Positions 34,151 to 45,950 of a stretch of 64,000 nt of DNA are shown here, piece by piece. The number at the start of each line of letters is the position of its first letter. The first letter of the stretch is position 1. The stretch lies in NCBI GenBank assembly GCA_013180625.2, contig SNVD02001095.1, forward strand, positions 79,949 to 143,948, in the 5' to 3' direction. The notes beneath the pieces were generated by a model. That model was given only the letters and a program-made list of their open reading frames with translations, ran no database searches and was not told where the DNA came from. Position numbers and translations under genes: made by a program. The stretch is from Boswellia sacra (taxonomy: Eukaryota > Streptophyta > Magnoliopsida > Sapindales > Burseraceae).

Positions 34151-37100
34151 TCAACATATCTGCGGATTCTCGGCAGTCCCAATCTTCTGAAGTAAGATTC
34201 TCCCTTCATCAATGATCTCCCGCACAAAATGATACCGAACATCAATATGCTTCGTACGAACATGGAACACTGGATTCTTCGCTAAGTGGATAGCACTCTG
34301 ACTGTCAGAATAAAGAGTGATCTTCTTCTGCCCAATTCCCAATTCATCCAGCAATCCCTGTAACCAAATAGCTTCCTTCACAGCCTCTGTCATAGCCATA
34401 TACTCTGCCTCTGTAGTAGACAAAGCCACTGTAGACTGTAAAGTAGACTTCCAACTACTGGTGCTCTTGCAAGAGTAAACACATAACCGGTTGTCGACCG
34501 ACGTTTATCCAAATCACCAGCATAATCTGAATCAACATAACCAATAGCATATTGACCACATGTATCATCCCTCTCAAAGATAAGCCAACATCTACGGTTT
34601 TCAACAAATACCGTAGAATCCATTTCACTGCTTGCCAATGTCCTTTACCAGGATCATGCATATACCTGCTCACAACTCCAACTGCATGTGAAATGTCGGG
34701 TCTCATACACACCATAGCATACATCAGGCTACCAACTGCATTAGCATACGGAACTCGAGACATATACTCTCGTTTCCTCATCTGTACTAGGAGATAAAGA
34801 TGCACTAAGCTTCATATGAGGAGCAAGTGGAGTACTTACAGGTTTTGACTGCTCTGTAATGCCAAACCGCTGTAATACTTTCTTCAGATACTGCTTCTGA
34901 GTCAAACAAATCTTGCTTCTTCCTCTATCTCTGCTAATCTCCATGCCAAGAATCTTCTTAGCTTCACCCAAATCTTTCATCTCAAACTCTCGATTCAACT
35001 GAGTCTTCAACTTTACAATTTCTTCAACATTCGTCGAAGCTATCAACATATCATCAACATACAAGAGTAGATAAATGAAAGAACCATCACGTAGCCTCCG
35101 AAAATACACACAATTATCAAATTTGCTTCTTGTGTACCTCTGACCCATCATAAACCGATCAAATCGCTTATACCACTGTCTGGGAGATTGCCTCAAACCA
35201 TAAAGCGATCTTTTCAGTTTGCATACCAAATTTTCCTTACCAGCAACTTTGAATCCCTCTGGCTGAGTCATATAGATTTCCTCTTCCAAGTCACCATGTA
35301 AAAATGCAGTTTTTACATCAAGTTAAACTAGTTCCATATTCATCTGAGCTACCAAGGCCAACAAAATTATAATGGAAGAATGTTTCACTGGAGAAAATAC
35401 CTCATTATAGTCAATTCCTTCCCTCTGAGCGTAGCCTTTAGCCACCAACCTTACCTTGTAGCGGATGTCATTCTTGTCAGGAAATCCATCTTTCTTTGCA
35501 TATACCCATTTGCACCCAATTGCCTTTTTATCCTTCGGTAGTTGAGCTAGCTCCCAAGTTTCATTCTTCTGAAGAGACTGCATCTCTTCGCTCATAGCTG
35601 TCTTCCACTGATCAACTTCAGAACATCTGACTGCCTCTCTATAAGTGGAAGCAACATCAGCATCTACAATTGGAAGTGCATAGGCCACCATATCAGCAAA
35701 TCGAGTAGGTCTGCAAATCTCACGTCTTGGCCTATCAGTTGCAATAGATTCTTGTTGCTGTTGAGGTTCCTGAGTAGAACCCTCTCCATCATCTCCCAAA
35801 TCCTCCTCTGTCATAGGAGTACCATCATCTGTCTCAACAGATCTAACTCGGTTCAATGTCTTCGTTTCAAACTCCACCTGCTGCTGAGTATGCTCCACCT
35901 GCTGTGGAGTACCATTCACCTTTGTCTGGTTTTCTAATTTCTTCAATATTGAAGACTCATCAAATGTCACATCTCTACTGGATATAATCTTCCTCGAACT
36001 AGGACACCAAAGACGATATCCTTTTACTCCAGAAGCAAATCCCAAGAAAATCGCTTTCTTGGCTCTAGGATCCAGCTTAGATTCTTTCACATGATAATAT
36101 ACAGGAGAACCAAAAACATGTAAAGAATCATAATCAGAAACAGGTTGTCCAGACCATACCTCCAATGGAGTTCTATCACCAATAGCAGTTGATGGTAGAC
36201 GATTAATGAGATGACACGCATAAGTCACAGCCTCAGCCCAAAATTCTTTGCCCAACCCAGCATTGGACAACATACACCGAACTTTCTCTAGCAATGTCCG
36301 GTTCATGCGTTCTGCCACCCCATTCTGCTGCGGTGTACCTCTAACAGTAACATGACGTACAATACCTTCATCTTGACACAATTTCAAAAACTGATCACTG
36401 CAATACTCACCACCATTATCTGTTCTGAGATGCTTGATCTTCTTGCCAGTTTGTGTCTCAATCATCTTTTTCCATTTAAGGAAAGCACGAAGTACATCAT
36501 CTTTTGATTTCAAACAATACACCCTGTCTCTTATACACATCTAGATGTGTATAAGAGACAGGCCTACCTCCCATAGATGCGGTTTTAGTAGGTCCCCACA
36601 CATCTGAGTGAACATAATCAAGAATACCCTTGGTATTATGAATAGCGGTGCCAAATTTCACTCTCTTCTGCTTTCCCAGAACACAATGCTCACAGAAATC
36701 CAGCTTGCAGGCCTTTGCACCTTTCAATAAGCCTCTTTTCACTAAACTGAATAAGGCTTTCTCACCTGCATGTCCCAAACGCATATGCCACAATCTCGTG
36801 ATCTCTGAATCTGTATCATTATCAGAAACCATAGCAGCTGATCCAATAACCGTATTACCATTATAGTAATACAAGTTGTTCCTCCTAGTGCCTTTCAATA
36901 CCACAAGAGCGCCTGAAGTGACCCTCAGAATACCATCTCGAATAGATATACCACAGCCTTTAAATTCTAAGGCTCCCAAAGAGATGAGATTCTTCTTCAA
37001 CTTCGGTACATACCGAACATCTGTCAGAACTCTAGTCAGTCCATCATGATTCCTCAAACGGATCGAACCTATCCCAGCAATATGGCAAATATCATCAGTG

Positions 37101-38076
37101 CCCATATACACAACTCCACAATCAAGCTCTTCAAACTGAAAGAACCAATCCCGATGTGGACACATATGATAAGTACAACCCGAATCCATAATCCACTCAT
37201 CAGAAACAGAAGTGGACGGATGACCAACTAGACAAATATCTGAATCACTATCATCCTCACGCTCAACAACACATGCATCAGAACCAGCCTTGCCCTTATC
37301 TTTCTTTTTCAACTTAGGACAATCTTTCTTCCAATGCCCTTTCTCATGACAAAAGGCACACTCATCTTTTTCTAATCCACCCCTCGACCAAGATTTTCTC
37401 CTTTTTTCTGGTTTCCTACTTTGACTACGCCCTCTCACTGTCAAGGCATCTACTGACTCATCCCTATGTTCCCTTTGATCTTTCTTACGAATTTCATAAT
37501 TCAACAAAGCAGAACAAACTTCTTCAAAAGACAGTTTATCTTTCCCATGGATAAGAGTAATGCATAAATGATCTAATTCATCCGGACGTGAGCCAATCAA
37601 TAGCATAGCCTTAATCTCATCTTTGAATGTTTCATCTAAGTTTAACAAATCAGCAATTACCTTATTAAACTCATCAATATGAGAACTGATGCTCGTACCT
37701 AGTTTCAACTGGAGACGGAACAATCTCTTCAATAAGATACAGCCGATTCTCATTGCTTTTCTTCTATATTTGTTTTTCCCAGGCGCCTCCACAAATTTGT
37801 TTGCAGATGGTCTCCTTAGTGAACGGATACTTTTGTTCTCTACACAAGCAAGAGCGACTCAAACCCACAAGCTTTTATAATTCACCTTCCCAATCCTTGT
37901 ACTGATATCTTCTGGTTTTGCTTCTTCCAGAACAATATCCAAATCTTGCTGATACAACCCGTCCAACACCTCACTCTGCCATAAGCCGAAATTATTTCGA
38001 CCATCAAATTTTCAACATCTATTTTTGCATTTGTCACAGTCACTGTCTTCTCAGATACAGTAGACGATGAAGCCAT
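34151..38076 (-). pseudogene. Copia-B gag-pol polyprotein, interrupted
   Basis: Read right to left. Gag begins MASSSTVSEKTVTV at 38076 and is frameshifted early. The zinc knuckle is complete (CAFCHEKGHWKKDC, near 37360). Protease has IMDSGCTYHM. The integrase zinc region (LWHMRLGH…CEHC) and core (YVHSDVWG, LRTDNGGEY, PQQNGVAERMNRTL) follow. RT has KWVYAKKD and YVDDM; RNase H has LSTTEAEYMA and SDSQSAIHL. Breaks: gag frameshift, adaptor sequence in the integrase core, a premature TAA near 35325 just before the FLHG motif, and frameshifts near 34800, 34440 and 34170. All domains of a Copia element are present in the order gag-PR-IN-RT-RH. Confidence 0.9.
36524..36561. other. Inverted pair of Tn5 mosaic ends (tagmentation adaptor artefact)
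   Basis: CTGTCTCTTATACACATCT (36524-36542) is followed at once by its exact inverse (36543-36561), a 38-base perfect palindrome. This 19-mer is the hyperactive Tn5 mosaic end used in tagmentation sequencing libraries. It creates the known contaminant peptide VSYTHLDVYKRQ on the minus strand and MCIRDR in another frame. Around 15 codons of integrase core appear to be missing at the junction. It is almost certainly an assembly or read artefact, not genomic DNA. Confidence 0.97.
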
Positions 38077-38242
38077 TACAACCTCTCACAAATAAGCTCG
38101 ATACACAAATCACCAATAACCAAGCTCCAAACAAACTATTATATTCAATAACTAGCAATACAAAATCAACAGCCCAGAACAGTAGTAAGTGCTTCAATGA
38201 AATAGCCACTAACTACCCAAAACCTTCGGCTCTGATACCAAT

Positions 38243-38811
38243 TGTTATGCACAAGCGGAAGCGATAACCAACCGAACAACCCAAAATGCACAACCACAAC
38301 TATGCCAGATAATTGAATATAATAGTAATTAAAGAGGCAACCAATCAACCACAATGCAGAAATAGAATACACACCAGGATTTAACGAGGTTCGGTATTAG
38401 TACCTACGTCCTCGGGCGCCGCTGAAGAAACTTTCCACTATCTTCAAAGAGAATTACAAACTTTTGGGCCACAATACAAATACCACAACTATTGGGTCAA
38501 ATTACAATTACCCAAATAGTTGGGCCAAACTGTAATTACCCAAACAATTTGGGCAATACTACAAATACCCAAAATCAAGGGGGGAAAAAGCAAATATTAC
38601 AAACTTTAAGGTCCTTACTGAAAGACCCTTAAACTATGAGGTCTTATTTGCGAGACCTTACAACTTTAAGGGGGTGAAAGATATTTCAATTTGAGACACA
38701 TATATTTCTCCCACATGGCCTCTTTTATAAGGCCAATGTGAGACCCAACTTTGCTTCTCAAGCAATGTGGGATCTCTCCCACTTTGTTTTCATATGAGCC
38801 AAACACCAACA
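38243..38811 (-). repeat. Copia-B LTR, right (5' LTR)
   Basis: 569 bp, nearly identical to 33418-33985. The 70-codon minus frame at 38666-38878 is a chimera of M3 exon 1 and this LTR. Confidence 0.95.
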
Positions 38812-38884
38812 CATCTTTCTCAAGGAATGGTCGATGACGCTCCAAGACAGCTTGATGATCTTCTTTGGATTGATCCATAGAATG

Positions 38885-39211
38885 TGTTAAGACAGCTCAT
38901 ATTTTATCCCTGCAGGACAAATAATTCCACCTGTCCCTGGTTTGCTGTCTGTTCTGTTTTGTCTACTAATAAAGGTTTAATTAAGCAGTAAATAAGTTAG
39001 TTAAGTTAGTTACAGATTAAGCATAGATTAAGCATTCAATATTCTGGAATGTGCCATGTGAAATCTTCCTATTGGCTAGCATATTTGCTGCCACTTGATT
39101 GTAACACCTGGCTATGTAATGTTTCCCTAAATCTATAAGACATATATATATACAACATGACACTCAGCCGCTCCTTGAGCTGAGGATTTCTGCATTCCCT
39201 AAAATCCAAGT
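38885..39211 (+). repeat. Copia-C 5' LTR
   Basis: Begins TGTTAAGACAGC and ends ATCCAAGT directly before the primer-binding site. A short (TA)n near 39145 may act as the TATA box. Confidence 0.92.
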
Positions 39212-39240
39212 TGGTATCAGAGCAGCCCTTGGCAAAGACC

Positions 39241-42200
39241 ATGACCTCAAGGTTCTCTCATGGAAGTCCCAACAGTGGAGACTCTGGATTGTCCTCTCGG
39301 TCAAGCTCCTCCGATGGAAACTCACCCTTTGGAAATACTCTCAACCAGTCCTTTCCCATCAAGCTGGATGAAGACAACTTCACCCTTTGGAAAGCAATGG
39401 TGTTACCCACACTAAGAGGACACAAGCTTGAAGGCTATGTTCTTGGAACCAAGAAGTGTCCACCTGAATTCATCCTAGCAGCCACCGATGAAGATGGAAG
39501 CAGTTCTCAGCTCCAACCAAACCCAGAATTTGACAACTGGGTCACAACAGACAACTTATTAATCGGATGGCTCCTTGGATCCATCTCAAGTGAGGTTGCA
39601 GCACGAGTGATTGGAGAACCCACCTCACATGACTTGTGGAAAGCACTTGAAGAATACTGTGGGGTCAAAAACAGATCAAAAATCTCGAACCTGAGATTTG
39701 ATCTTCAAACAACCAAGAAAGGGACAATGAAGATGACTGAATACCTATCAACAATGAAGAAAATTGCAGACAACCCTGCTGTAGCTGGAAGCCCAGTTGA
39801 GATGAACGATTTAATCTCTTTTGTCACCTTAGGATTGGATGTTGACTACACCCCCATTGTAGTTCAGATTTAATCCAAGGATGGAATATCCTGGTAGGAA
39901 TTGCAAGCCACTCTACTGAATTTTGAAAACAGACTGGAGAGGCTCAATAGCTTATCTAATCTCAGTCTCAATCAGATCTCTGCTAATGTAGTCCCAAGAA
40001 AACAAAATCACTACAACCGAGATCAGTTCAAGCAAGGAAACAACAACAGCAGGAACTTCAATCAAGGCTATGAAAGAAGGTCCAACAACAACCCAACCAG
40101 AGGAAGAAGTGGTGGCAGATTTGGAAACACAAGACCAATCTGTCAGATATATGGGAAGGTTGGTCACCCAGCTTCTATCTGCTTCTACAGAACAGACATG
40201 AGCTATATGGGCTCAAACAGCAGAGGCAGAAACAATAGCACCAGACAAGGCCAACCACAGTAGGCTTTCTTTGCCACACCTGAAACTGTTGCAGATGACT
40301 CATGGTTTGCTGACAGTGGAGCAACAAACCATGTAACTGCAGAGCCAAGCATTCTCAATGCAAGGAGTGAATACAATGGTAATCAAACTCTCTCAGTAGG
40401 TGATGGTAATAAATTGAATATTTCACACATTGGTTATTCTAAATTGCCTGCTGGAAATACTATGTTGCATCTCAAAAATATCTTGTGTGTTCCTAGAATA
40501 ACTAAGAACTTGTTGAGTGTGTCTAAGCTCACTAAAGACAACAAAATATATGTTGAATTTCATCAGATCTTTGCCTTGTGAAGGACAAAGAAGCAACCAA
40601 GTTCTGCTGCAGGGGAGAGTTAAGGAGGGGCTTTATCAACTCAGTCCTAGTCCTAAAGTTTAGTCTAGTGTCTCCGAAAAAAATAAAAGGCCTGCAAGTA
40701 TGACAGCTTCTGTTTCTTGTGTCCCATATGATAGCTTCTGTTTCTTGTGTCCCAAGGTCAATTCAGCCAACCAAGAATCATTCCAATTTAATCTTAGACA
40801 AGTCCATGTCAAGCAGTCTCCGAAATTGTCAAAGCTTGGTTACTTCTTTGACAAGTACCTTGCCAAATGAAGAGAAACTCAACAGTTGGCACAGAAAACT
40901 TGGTCATCCTTCTGTAAAAATCTTGAGTCAGATTTTGAAAACCTGCTAATGAAACAATTGACATCAATGAGAATGATAGTTTTTGTGATGCTTGTCAATT
41001 AGGTAAATCACACTCTTTACCTTTCAAAAGCTCAAATAATCAAACAAAACAGCCTCTAGAACTTGTCCACACTGATCTCTGGGGACCAGCACCTATTCTC
41101 TCCACTTCAGGATACAAATAATACATACACTTCATTGATGACTATAGTAGACTTACCTGGATCTATCCTCTTAAAACCAAATTTGAAGCCTTGGCTGCTT
41201 TCAAACAATTTAAGACACTTGTTGAGAATAAATTTGAAAGACATATCAAAAGCATTCAATCGGATTGGGGAGGAGAATCTAGAGTGTTCACTGATTTTCT
41301 AAACCAGCATGGCATAGAATCTAGAATAGCATGTCCCTATACTCATGAGCAGCAAGGCAAAGCTGAAAGGAAACACATACATATTGTTGAGATGGGGCTT
41401 ACCTTGCTTGCACAAGCCAGCATGCCTTTAAGGTACTAGTGGGAGGCCTTCCACACTGCTGTGTACTTAATAAATAGACTGCCCACACCTATTTTAAATG
41501 GAGTCTCTCCTTGGCAGAAACTCTATAATCAAATTCCAAATTATAACCTCCTCAAGACCTTTGGGTTTTCATGCTTCCCCTGCCTAAGACCCTATCAAAG
41601 TCACAAATTTCAATTTCATACCACAAAGTGTGTATTTATAGGCTATAGTGATTCACATAAAGGCTTTAAGTGTCTAAGTCCAACTGGGAGGATTTATATT
41701 TCCAGACATGTCATCTTTAATCATGTAGAGTTCCCTTTTAAACAAGGTTTTATCAACACAAAAAGCACCCCTAATTCACAGCAATGCATCAGTGATTTCT
41801 CTGGTGTATTTCTTCCTCTATTTGACAAGTTGTCAAGTCAAAACCCCAAGTGCAAGCTACCAGAGACTGATAACAATCCAGAAAAAGAAACCTCTTGAAA
41901 CCTCTCCACTGCAGCAGAATCTGACCTAAACACTCAACCAGCAGAGAACTCATCACCTCCAGATGAAATCTCTTCACCAAGAAACACTCCAACTCCACCA
42001 ACACCACGTCATCAAAGTGAGCAAAACACTGATAATCGTGACAATGAAGTCACAGACCATCACTCCTTTATTCCTACTGTGCCACATCACCCAATGATCA
42101 CCAGATCAAAAAGTGGTATATTCAAGCCTAAAGTGTTCGATGCTGAATAGAATTTTGATAAGAATACTGAACCAATGACAGTATCACAAGCTCTTAAATC

Positions 42201-43680
42201 AAAGTGCTGGAGAAAAGCCATGGATGATGAATTTGTAGCTCTGGTGAGAAACAAGACCTGGACATTGGTGCCTTTTTCACCTCACTATAGCTTGGTAGGT
42301 AATAAGTGGGTGTTTAAAGTCAAGCTGAATAGTGATGGAAGTGTTCATAAACACAAAGCTAGGCTGGTAGCCAAAGGCTTTCATCAAACACCAGGAATAG
42401 ACTTTATAGAAACCTACAGCCCTGTAGTTAAAGCTGGAATAATCAGAATCATCTTAACCCTAGCAGTGACAACAAATTGGAGAGTAAGACAGCTGCTTTC
42501 CTAAATGGAAACCTGGAAGAGTCTATGTATATGATGCAACCTGAGGGATTTGTAGACCCTTCTAAACCTACCTATGTGTGTAAATTGCACAAGGCACTCT
42601 ATGGACTTAAACAAGCACCAAGAGCCTGGTTTGAGAAGCTAAAAGGCACTCTGATCAGCTGGAATTTCACCAATTCTAAGTCTGATTCTTCTTTATTCAT
42701 TCTCAAAACAGAAGAGACTTTAATTTATATACTGATATATGTAGATGACATCCTAATCACAGGCAATAACTCAGATTATATGCAAGGCCTTATTTGCAAG
42801 CTAAATAGTCTCTTTGCTCTCAAAGACCTCGGAGACCTTCATTACTTCCTTGGCATAGAATTGAGAAGAGATGTTACAGGTATGTACTTGAATCAATCCA
42901 AATGCATCTCTGACTTACTGAAAAAATTAAAGTTTGAACACCTGAAGTCGTGCTCTACTCCTGCAACTGTCAGTAAAAACAAAGCTGCTGAAAATTCAGA
43001 AATCTTTCCAGAACCAACTCTATATAGAAGCACAGTTGGGGCTCTCTAATATCTCACATACACAAGGCCTGATATCGCCTTTGTAGTCAAAAAACTTAGC
43101 CAGCACTTGCAGACTCCAAAAATGGTGCACTGGCAAGGTGTTAAAAGAATACTTAGATATCTCATGGGAACCAAACTTTTTGGATTGCACATTAAACCCT
43201 CTGATAACATCAACATAACTGGCTTCTCGGATGCAGACTGGGCATGCAATTCAGAAGATATAAAATCTATTGGGGGCTATTGTGTTTTCTTGAGAGATAC
43301 TCTAGTGTCATGGTAGTCCAAAAAGCAACCAGTAGTGTCCAGATCAAGCACTGAATCTGAGTACCGAGCATTGGCTCTTGTAGCAGCAGAAATAGCCTAG
43401 ATAGAGTCCCTCCTATTTGAGCTTCATTGCTTTCCCTCATAATGTCTAGTTACATGGTGTGACAACACAAGTGCAAGTGCTTTAGGATCAAATCCAGTAT
43501 ATCATGCTCGAACAAAACACATCGAAATTGACATACATTATGTCAGAAACGGGGTCTTACAGAAATTGCTTGAAGTTAGATATGTGCCCACTTGTGATCA
43601 GCTTGCTGACTGCCTCGCCAAAGCCTTGACAGCTCCTCAATTTCATCTCCTCCGATCCAAACTTGGAGTCCTTGAACTGC
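39241..43680 (+). pseudogene. Copia-C gag-pol polyprotein, degenerate
   Basis: Gag (UBN2 type) starts MTSRFSHGS at 39241 and reads to a stop near 39871, then continues from 39901. The zinc knuckle reads CQIYGKVGHPASIC: the second Cys is Tyr, which should abolish zinc binding. Protease has WFADSGATNHVT near 40300. Integrase has WHRKLGHPSV, LVHTDLWGP and QQGKAERKH. RT has [17 protein letters not shown] near 42740; RNase H has SSTESEYRAL and RTKHIEID. Several stops (near 40575, 40950, 41440, 43050, 43316, 43400) and a frameshift near 42490 inactivate it. Confidence 0.88.
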
Positions 43681-43699
43681 CCTCCAGTTTGAGGGGGGA

Positions 43700-44024
43700 T
43701 GTTAAGACAGCTCATATTTTATCCCTGCAGGAAAAATAATTCCACCTGTCCCTGGTTTGCTGTCTGTTCTGTTTTGTCTACTAATAAAGGCTTAATTAAG
43801 CAGCAAATAAGTTAGTTAAGTTAGCTACAGATTAAGCATAGATTAAGCATACAACATTCTGGAATGTGCCATGTGAAATCTTCCTATTGGCTAGCATATT
43901 TGCTGCCACCTGATTGTAACACCTAGCTGTGTAATGTTTTCCTAAATCTGTAAGATATATATATACAACATGACACTCAGCCGCTCCTTGAGCTGAGGAT
44001 TTCTGCATTCCCTAAAATCCAAGT
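43700..44024 (+). repeat. Copia-C 3' LTR
   Basis: Aligns end to end with 38885-39211 and is preceded by the purine tract. Confidence 0.92.
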
Positions 44025-44245
44025 GAATGGCAGAGAAAATTTTAGAATTCTAATTGTTAACTGACTAGTTTAATGAATTGAAACTCCCCGTACAAACACA
44101 TCAATTTAAGGGTGAATTTGATGAAAGACAAACACTAGATTGACACAAAATCTGATTATTACTTGATTAGTTATTGAACTAAACGTAGTAGAAACTAGAA
44201 ATCCTTATTGTACTATGACACAATACAATCACTTAAGAGAGAAAT

Positions 44246-44248
<3 letters not shown>

Positions 44249-44298
<50 letters not shown>

Positions 44299-44324
44299 GA
44301 CATATATACATAGACATATATACA

Positions 44325-44359
<35 letters not shown>

Positions 44360-44360
44360 T
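44249..44360. repeat. (TA)n and (CATA)n microsatellite
   Basis: About 43 bases of pure TA followed by CATA-type repeats, in the former 5' flank of M3. Confidence 0.95.
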
Positions 44361-44941
44361 CGTGTAAAGAAGGTTATTACAATACGTTCATTCTTTTACT
44401 TTAAATCCCTCTTTGATTTGTAGTCAGAAAAATTGTAAAATTTATAGATTTCATTTATACACATGTAGATAATCGTGTCATGTGTGGATAGATGATAGTG
44501 TCACTTTAGGCTGATTTATAAGTTATTATGTGGACTATAATGAATTAATGATATCATTATTAAAAATCTAGCTCATTAGTTTTCTTCAAGTGAGTGAAAA
44601 TTAGAGATGTTGAAGGATTTTGTTATGCGGGTTGTTAAAATTTATCCATTTTGTTTGTGTATATGGTTATACTTATCATCGCCTTCGCATTTGATATACT
44701 CCGTTTCATACGTACTTGGGGAAAAGATTTTTCTTTTTCTTTTTATTATTATTATTGGAATTAATATTGTTATTGCTTCATCAATTTCTTAAATATTCAT
44801 GATAAAGAATGCTAGAAATAATTTCTTACCAAATTATATAAATAAATTATTTCACGTACTAGCTAGTAATCAACTATATAGATCAAGTAATGGCAATTCT
44901 ACTTCAATAATTAATATTTATTTATTCATGAAAAAGGAGGG
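44361..44941. other. Spacer between the M3 flank and M4
   Basis: AT-rich. No family G sequence was found here, so unit 4 has lost its G partner or never had it. The small frame at 44607-44792 is unconvincing. Confidence 0.4.
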
Positions 44942-45641
44942 TCATATTTTGGCAATTCGCAACTTCAATTCAAGGTAAAATGATATCACCCCAAGCGTGC
45001 TGAACCAAACCTTAGACGAGATAATTCCAAGAGCCAAGTAAGGGATTGAGGCCATCAAATAGAAAGCAAACTATTCCCACTGTTTGATACAAGGCTTATG
45101 AATAATCTGCATAGAAACAATAAATAATTATTTATTTATTTACCTAATTAACAAGTTAAACACCTCTTGCTTATGTTAAAAATAGCAGAAAAATGAACAT
45201 GATGTTACGTACCTCCTGCTTTTGCTTTTCCCTCTCAATCTCAAGTGCTTCCATGAATGGGAATACATATTTTGTGCTAAGGAACAATAAGAGCAGATAC
45301 CAAAATGCAATGGATACGGTCTTGGCGATAGAAAGATGAGGGGCCAAGAAATGGAGCATGACAATCGATAAAGTAATTCCTAAACGATGATAAAGTAGAA
45401 TTTTGAACTGCCAAATGGAATATAGTAAAAAAGTTACCCTAATTTATTTTCCTCCTAAACACAACCAACACAAGTATAATGAAATTGTAAATGAGTTAAT
45501 AGGGTATAATTAAGTACATACCTTTTCCTTTTTCGTGGCAAGATGTATCTTCTCTTAAAGGAGTGAAAGCTCCGATTCGTTTTCATTTTCATCGTCGGAA
45601 TCCATGAAAAGATTAGAATTATCATAGTCTTTGGAACCCAT
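44942..45641 (-). pseudogene. Family M membrane protein, copy 4 (two nonsense mutations)
   Basis: Three exons with preserved borders: exon 1 45641-45522 (start MGSKDYDNSN, donor AAAG|GTATGT), exon 2 45407-45213 (acceptor TTGGCAG, donor GAG|GTACGT), exon 3 45106-44942 (acceptor TATGCAG). The exon 2 end EIEREKQKQE matches ERQIQLKQE of M3; exon 3 has FYLMASIPYLALGII. Exon 1 has an in-frame TAA where M3 has a Pro codon, and exon 3 has a TAG at 45071-45073. The acidic C-terminal tail is missing: the frame ends shortly after the last hydrophobic segment. Splice sites outlived the reading frame. Confidence 0.6.
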
Positions 45642-45950
45642 ATGGGATGTAGAGAAATTAATAAATGAAATATAGAGAGATTAATAAGTGAAGAAGAGTG
45701 TATATTGAAGGAGAAGAAAGCAGAAATTAAAAGGGGATAACTGTTTCCTAATTAAGTTTATCCCTGCTTAACTTATAGGAGAAATCTGATGAAAAAACAA
45801 ATTGAATCTGATACAAAGTCTAATTAATTAGACTAAGACGAAATCCTACAAGGATAATGTTAGGATATTATTTCGGCAATTGTTTCTTTATTTGATAATG
45901 TTTAGCAGAATTATAGAAAGATTCGACTTCTTTATATCGAAATTAATTAT

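Larger units (their letters stand above)
33418..38811 (-). mobile_element. Copia-B: young Ty1/Copia retrotransposon in exon 1 of M3
   Basis: 5394 bp, flanked by a perfect 5-bp duplication CATCT (33413-33417, 38812-38816). LTRs at 33418-33985 and 38243-38811 start TGTTATGC and end CAACA on the plus strand and differ at only about five sites (near 0.9%). The primer site TTGGTATCAGAGCC follows the right LTR on the minus strand, and the polypurine tract AAGGTGGAGATT precedes the left LTR. It belongs to the Tnt1-like lineage. The coding region is broken in several places in spite of the young LTRs, and a sequencing-adaptor sequence interrupts it at 36524-36561. Confidence 0.95.
32587..38878 (-). 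pseudogene. Family M membrane protein, copy 3, split by two Copia elements
   Basis: Best-preserved M copy, minus strand. Exon 1 runs from the ATG at 38876-38878 (MDQSKEDHQAV…) to 38812, is interrupted by Copia-B, and resumes at 33417-33357. Exon 2 is 33228-33028, exon 3 is 32880-32587. All junctions are phase 0 with GT-AG sites (TATGCAG acceptor, GAG|GTAATT donor, TCTGCAG acceptor). Without Copia-B and one copy of CATCT the frame is open for 205 codons. The protein has a charged N-terminus, three or four hydrophobic segments (residues about 50-70, 80-105, 120-160) and a C-terminal tail rich in Glu, Asp and Lys ending in DCCE. It resembles a small multi-span membrane protein; I cannot name it. 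Copia-C sits 6 bp 5' of the ATG. The copy must be null. Confidence 0.65.
38885..44024 (+). mobile_element. Copia-C: Ty1/Copia retrotransposon just 5' of the M3 start codon
   Basis: 5140 bp, plus orientation, with a perfect 5-bp duplication GAATG (38880-38884, 44025-44029). LTRs are 38885-39211 and 43700-44024. The primer site TGGTATCAGAGC begins at 39212 and a purine tract (GAGGGGGGA) ends at 43699. The LTRs differ at about 12 of 325 sites (near 4%), mostly transitions. The LTR ends read TG…GT rather than TG…CA. It lies 73 bp from Copia-B in the opposite orientation. Confidence 0.93.

Noticed and set aside
36497..36561. A short inverted-repeat transposon in Copia-B
   Set aside because: The sequence is exactly the engineered Tn5 mosaic end used in library preparation, with no target-site duplication.
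38666..38878. 70-residue minus-strand frame as a complete gene
   Set aside because: It is M3 exon 1 running into the Copia-B LTR.
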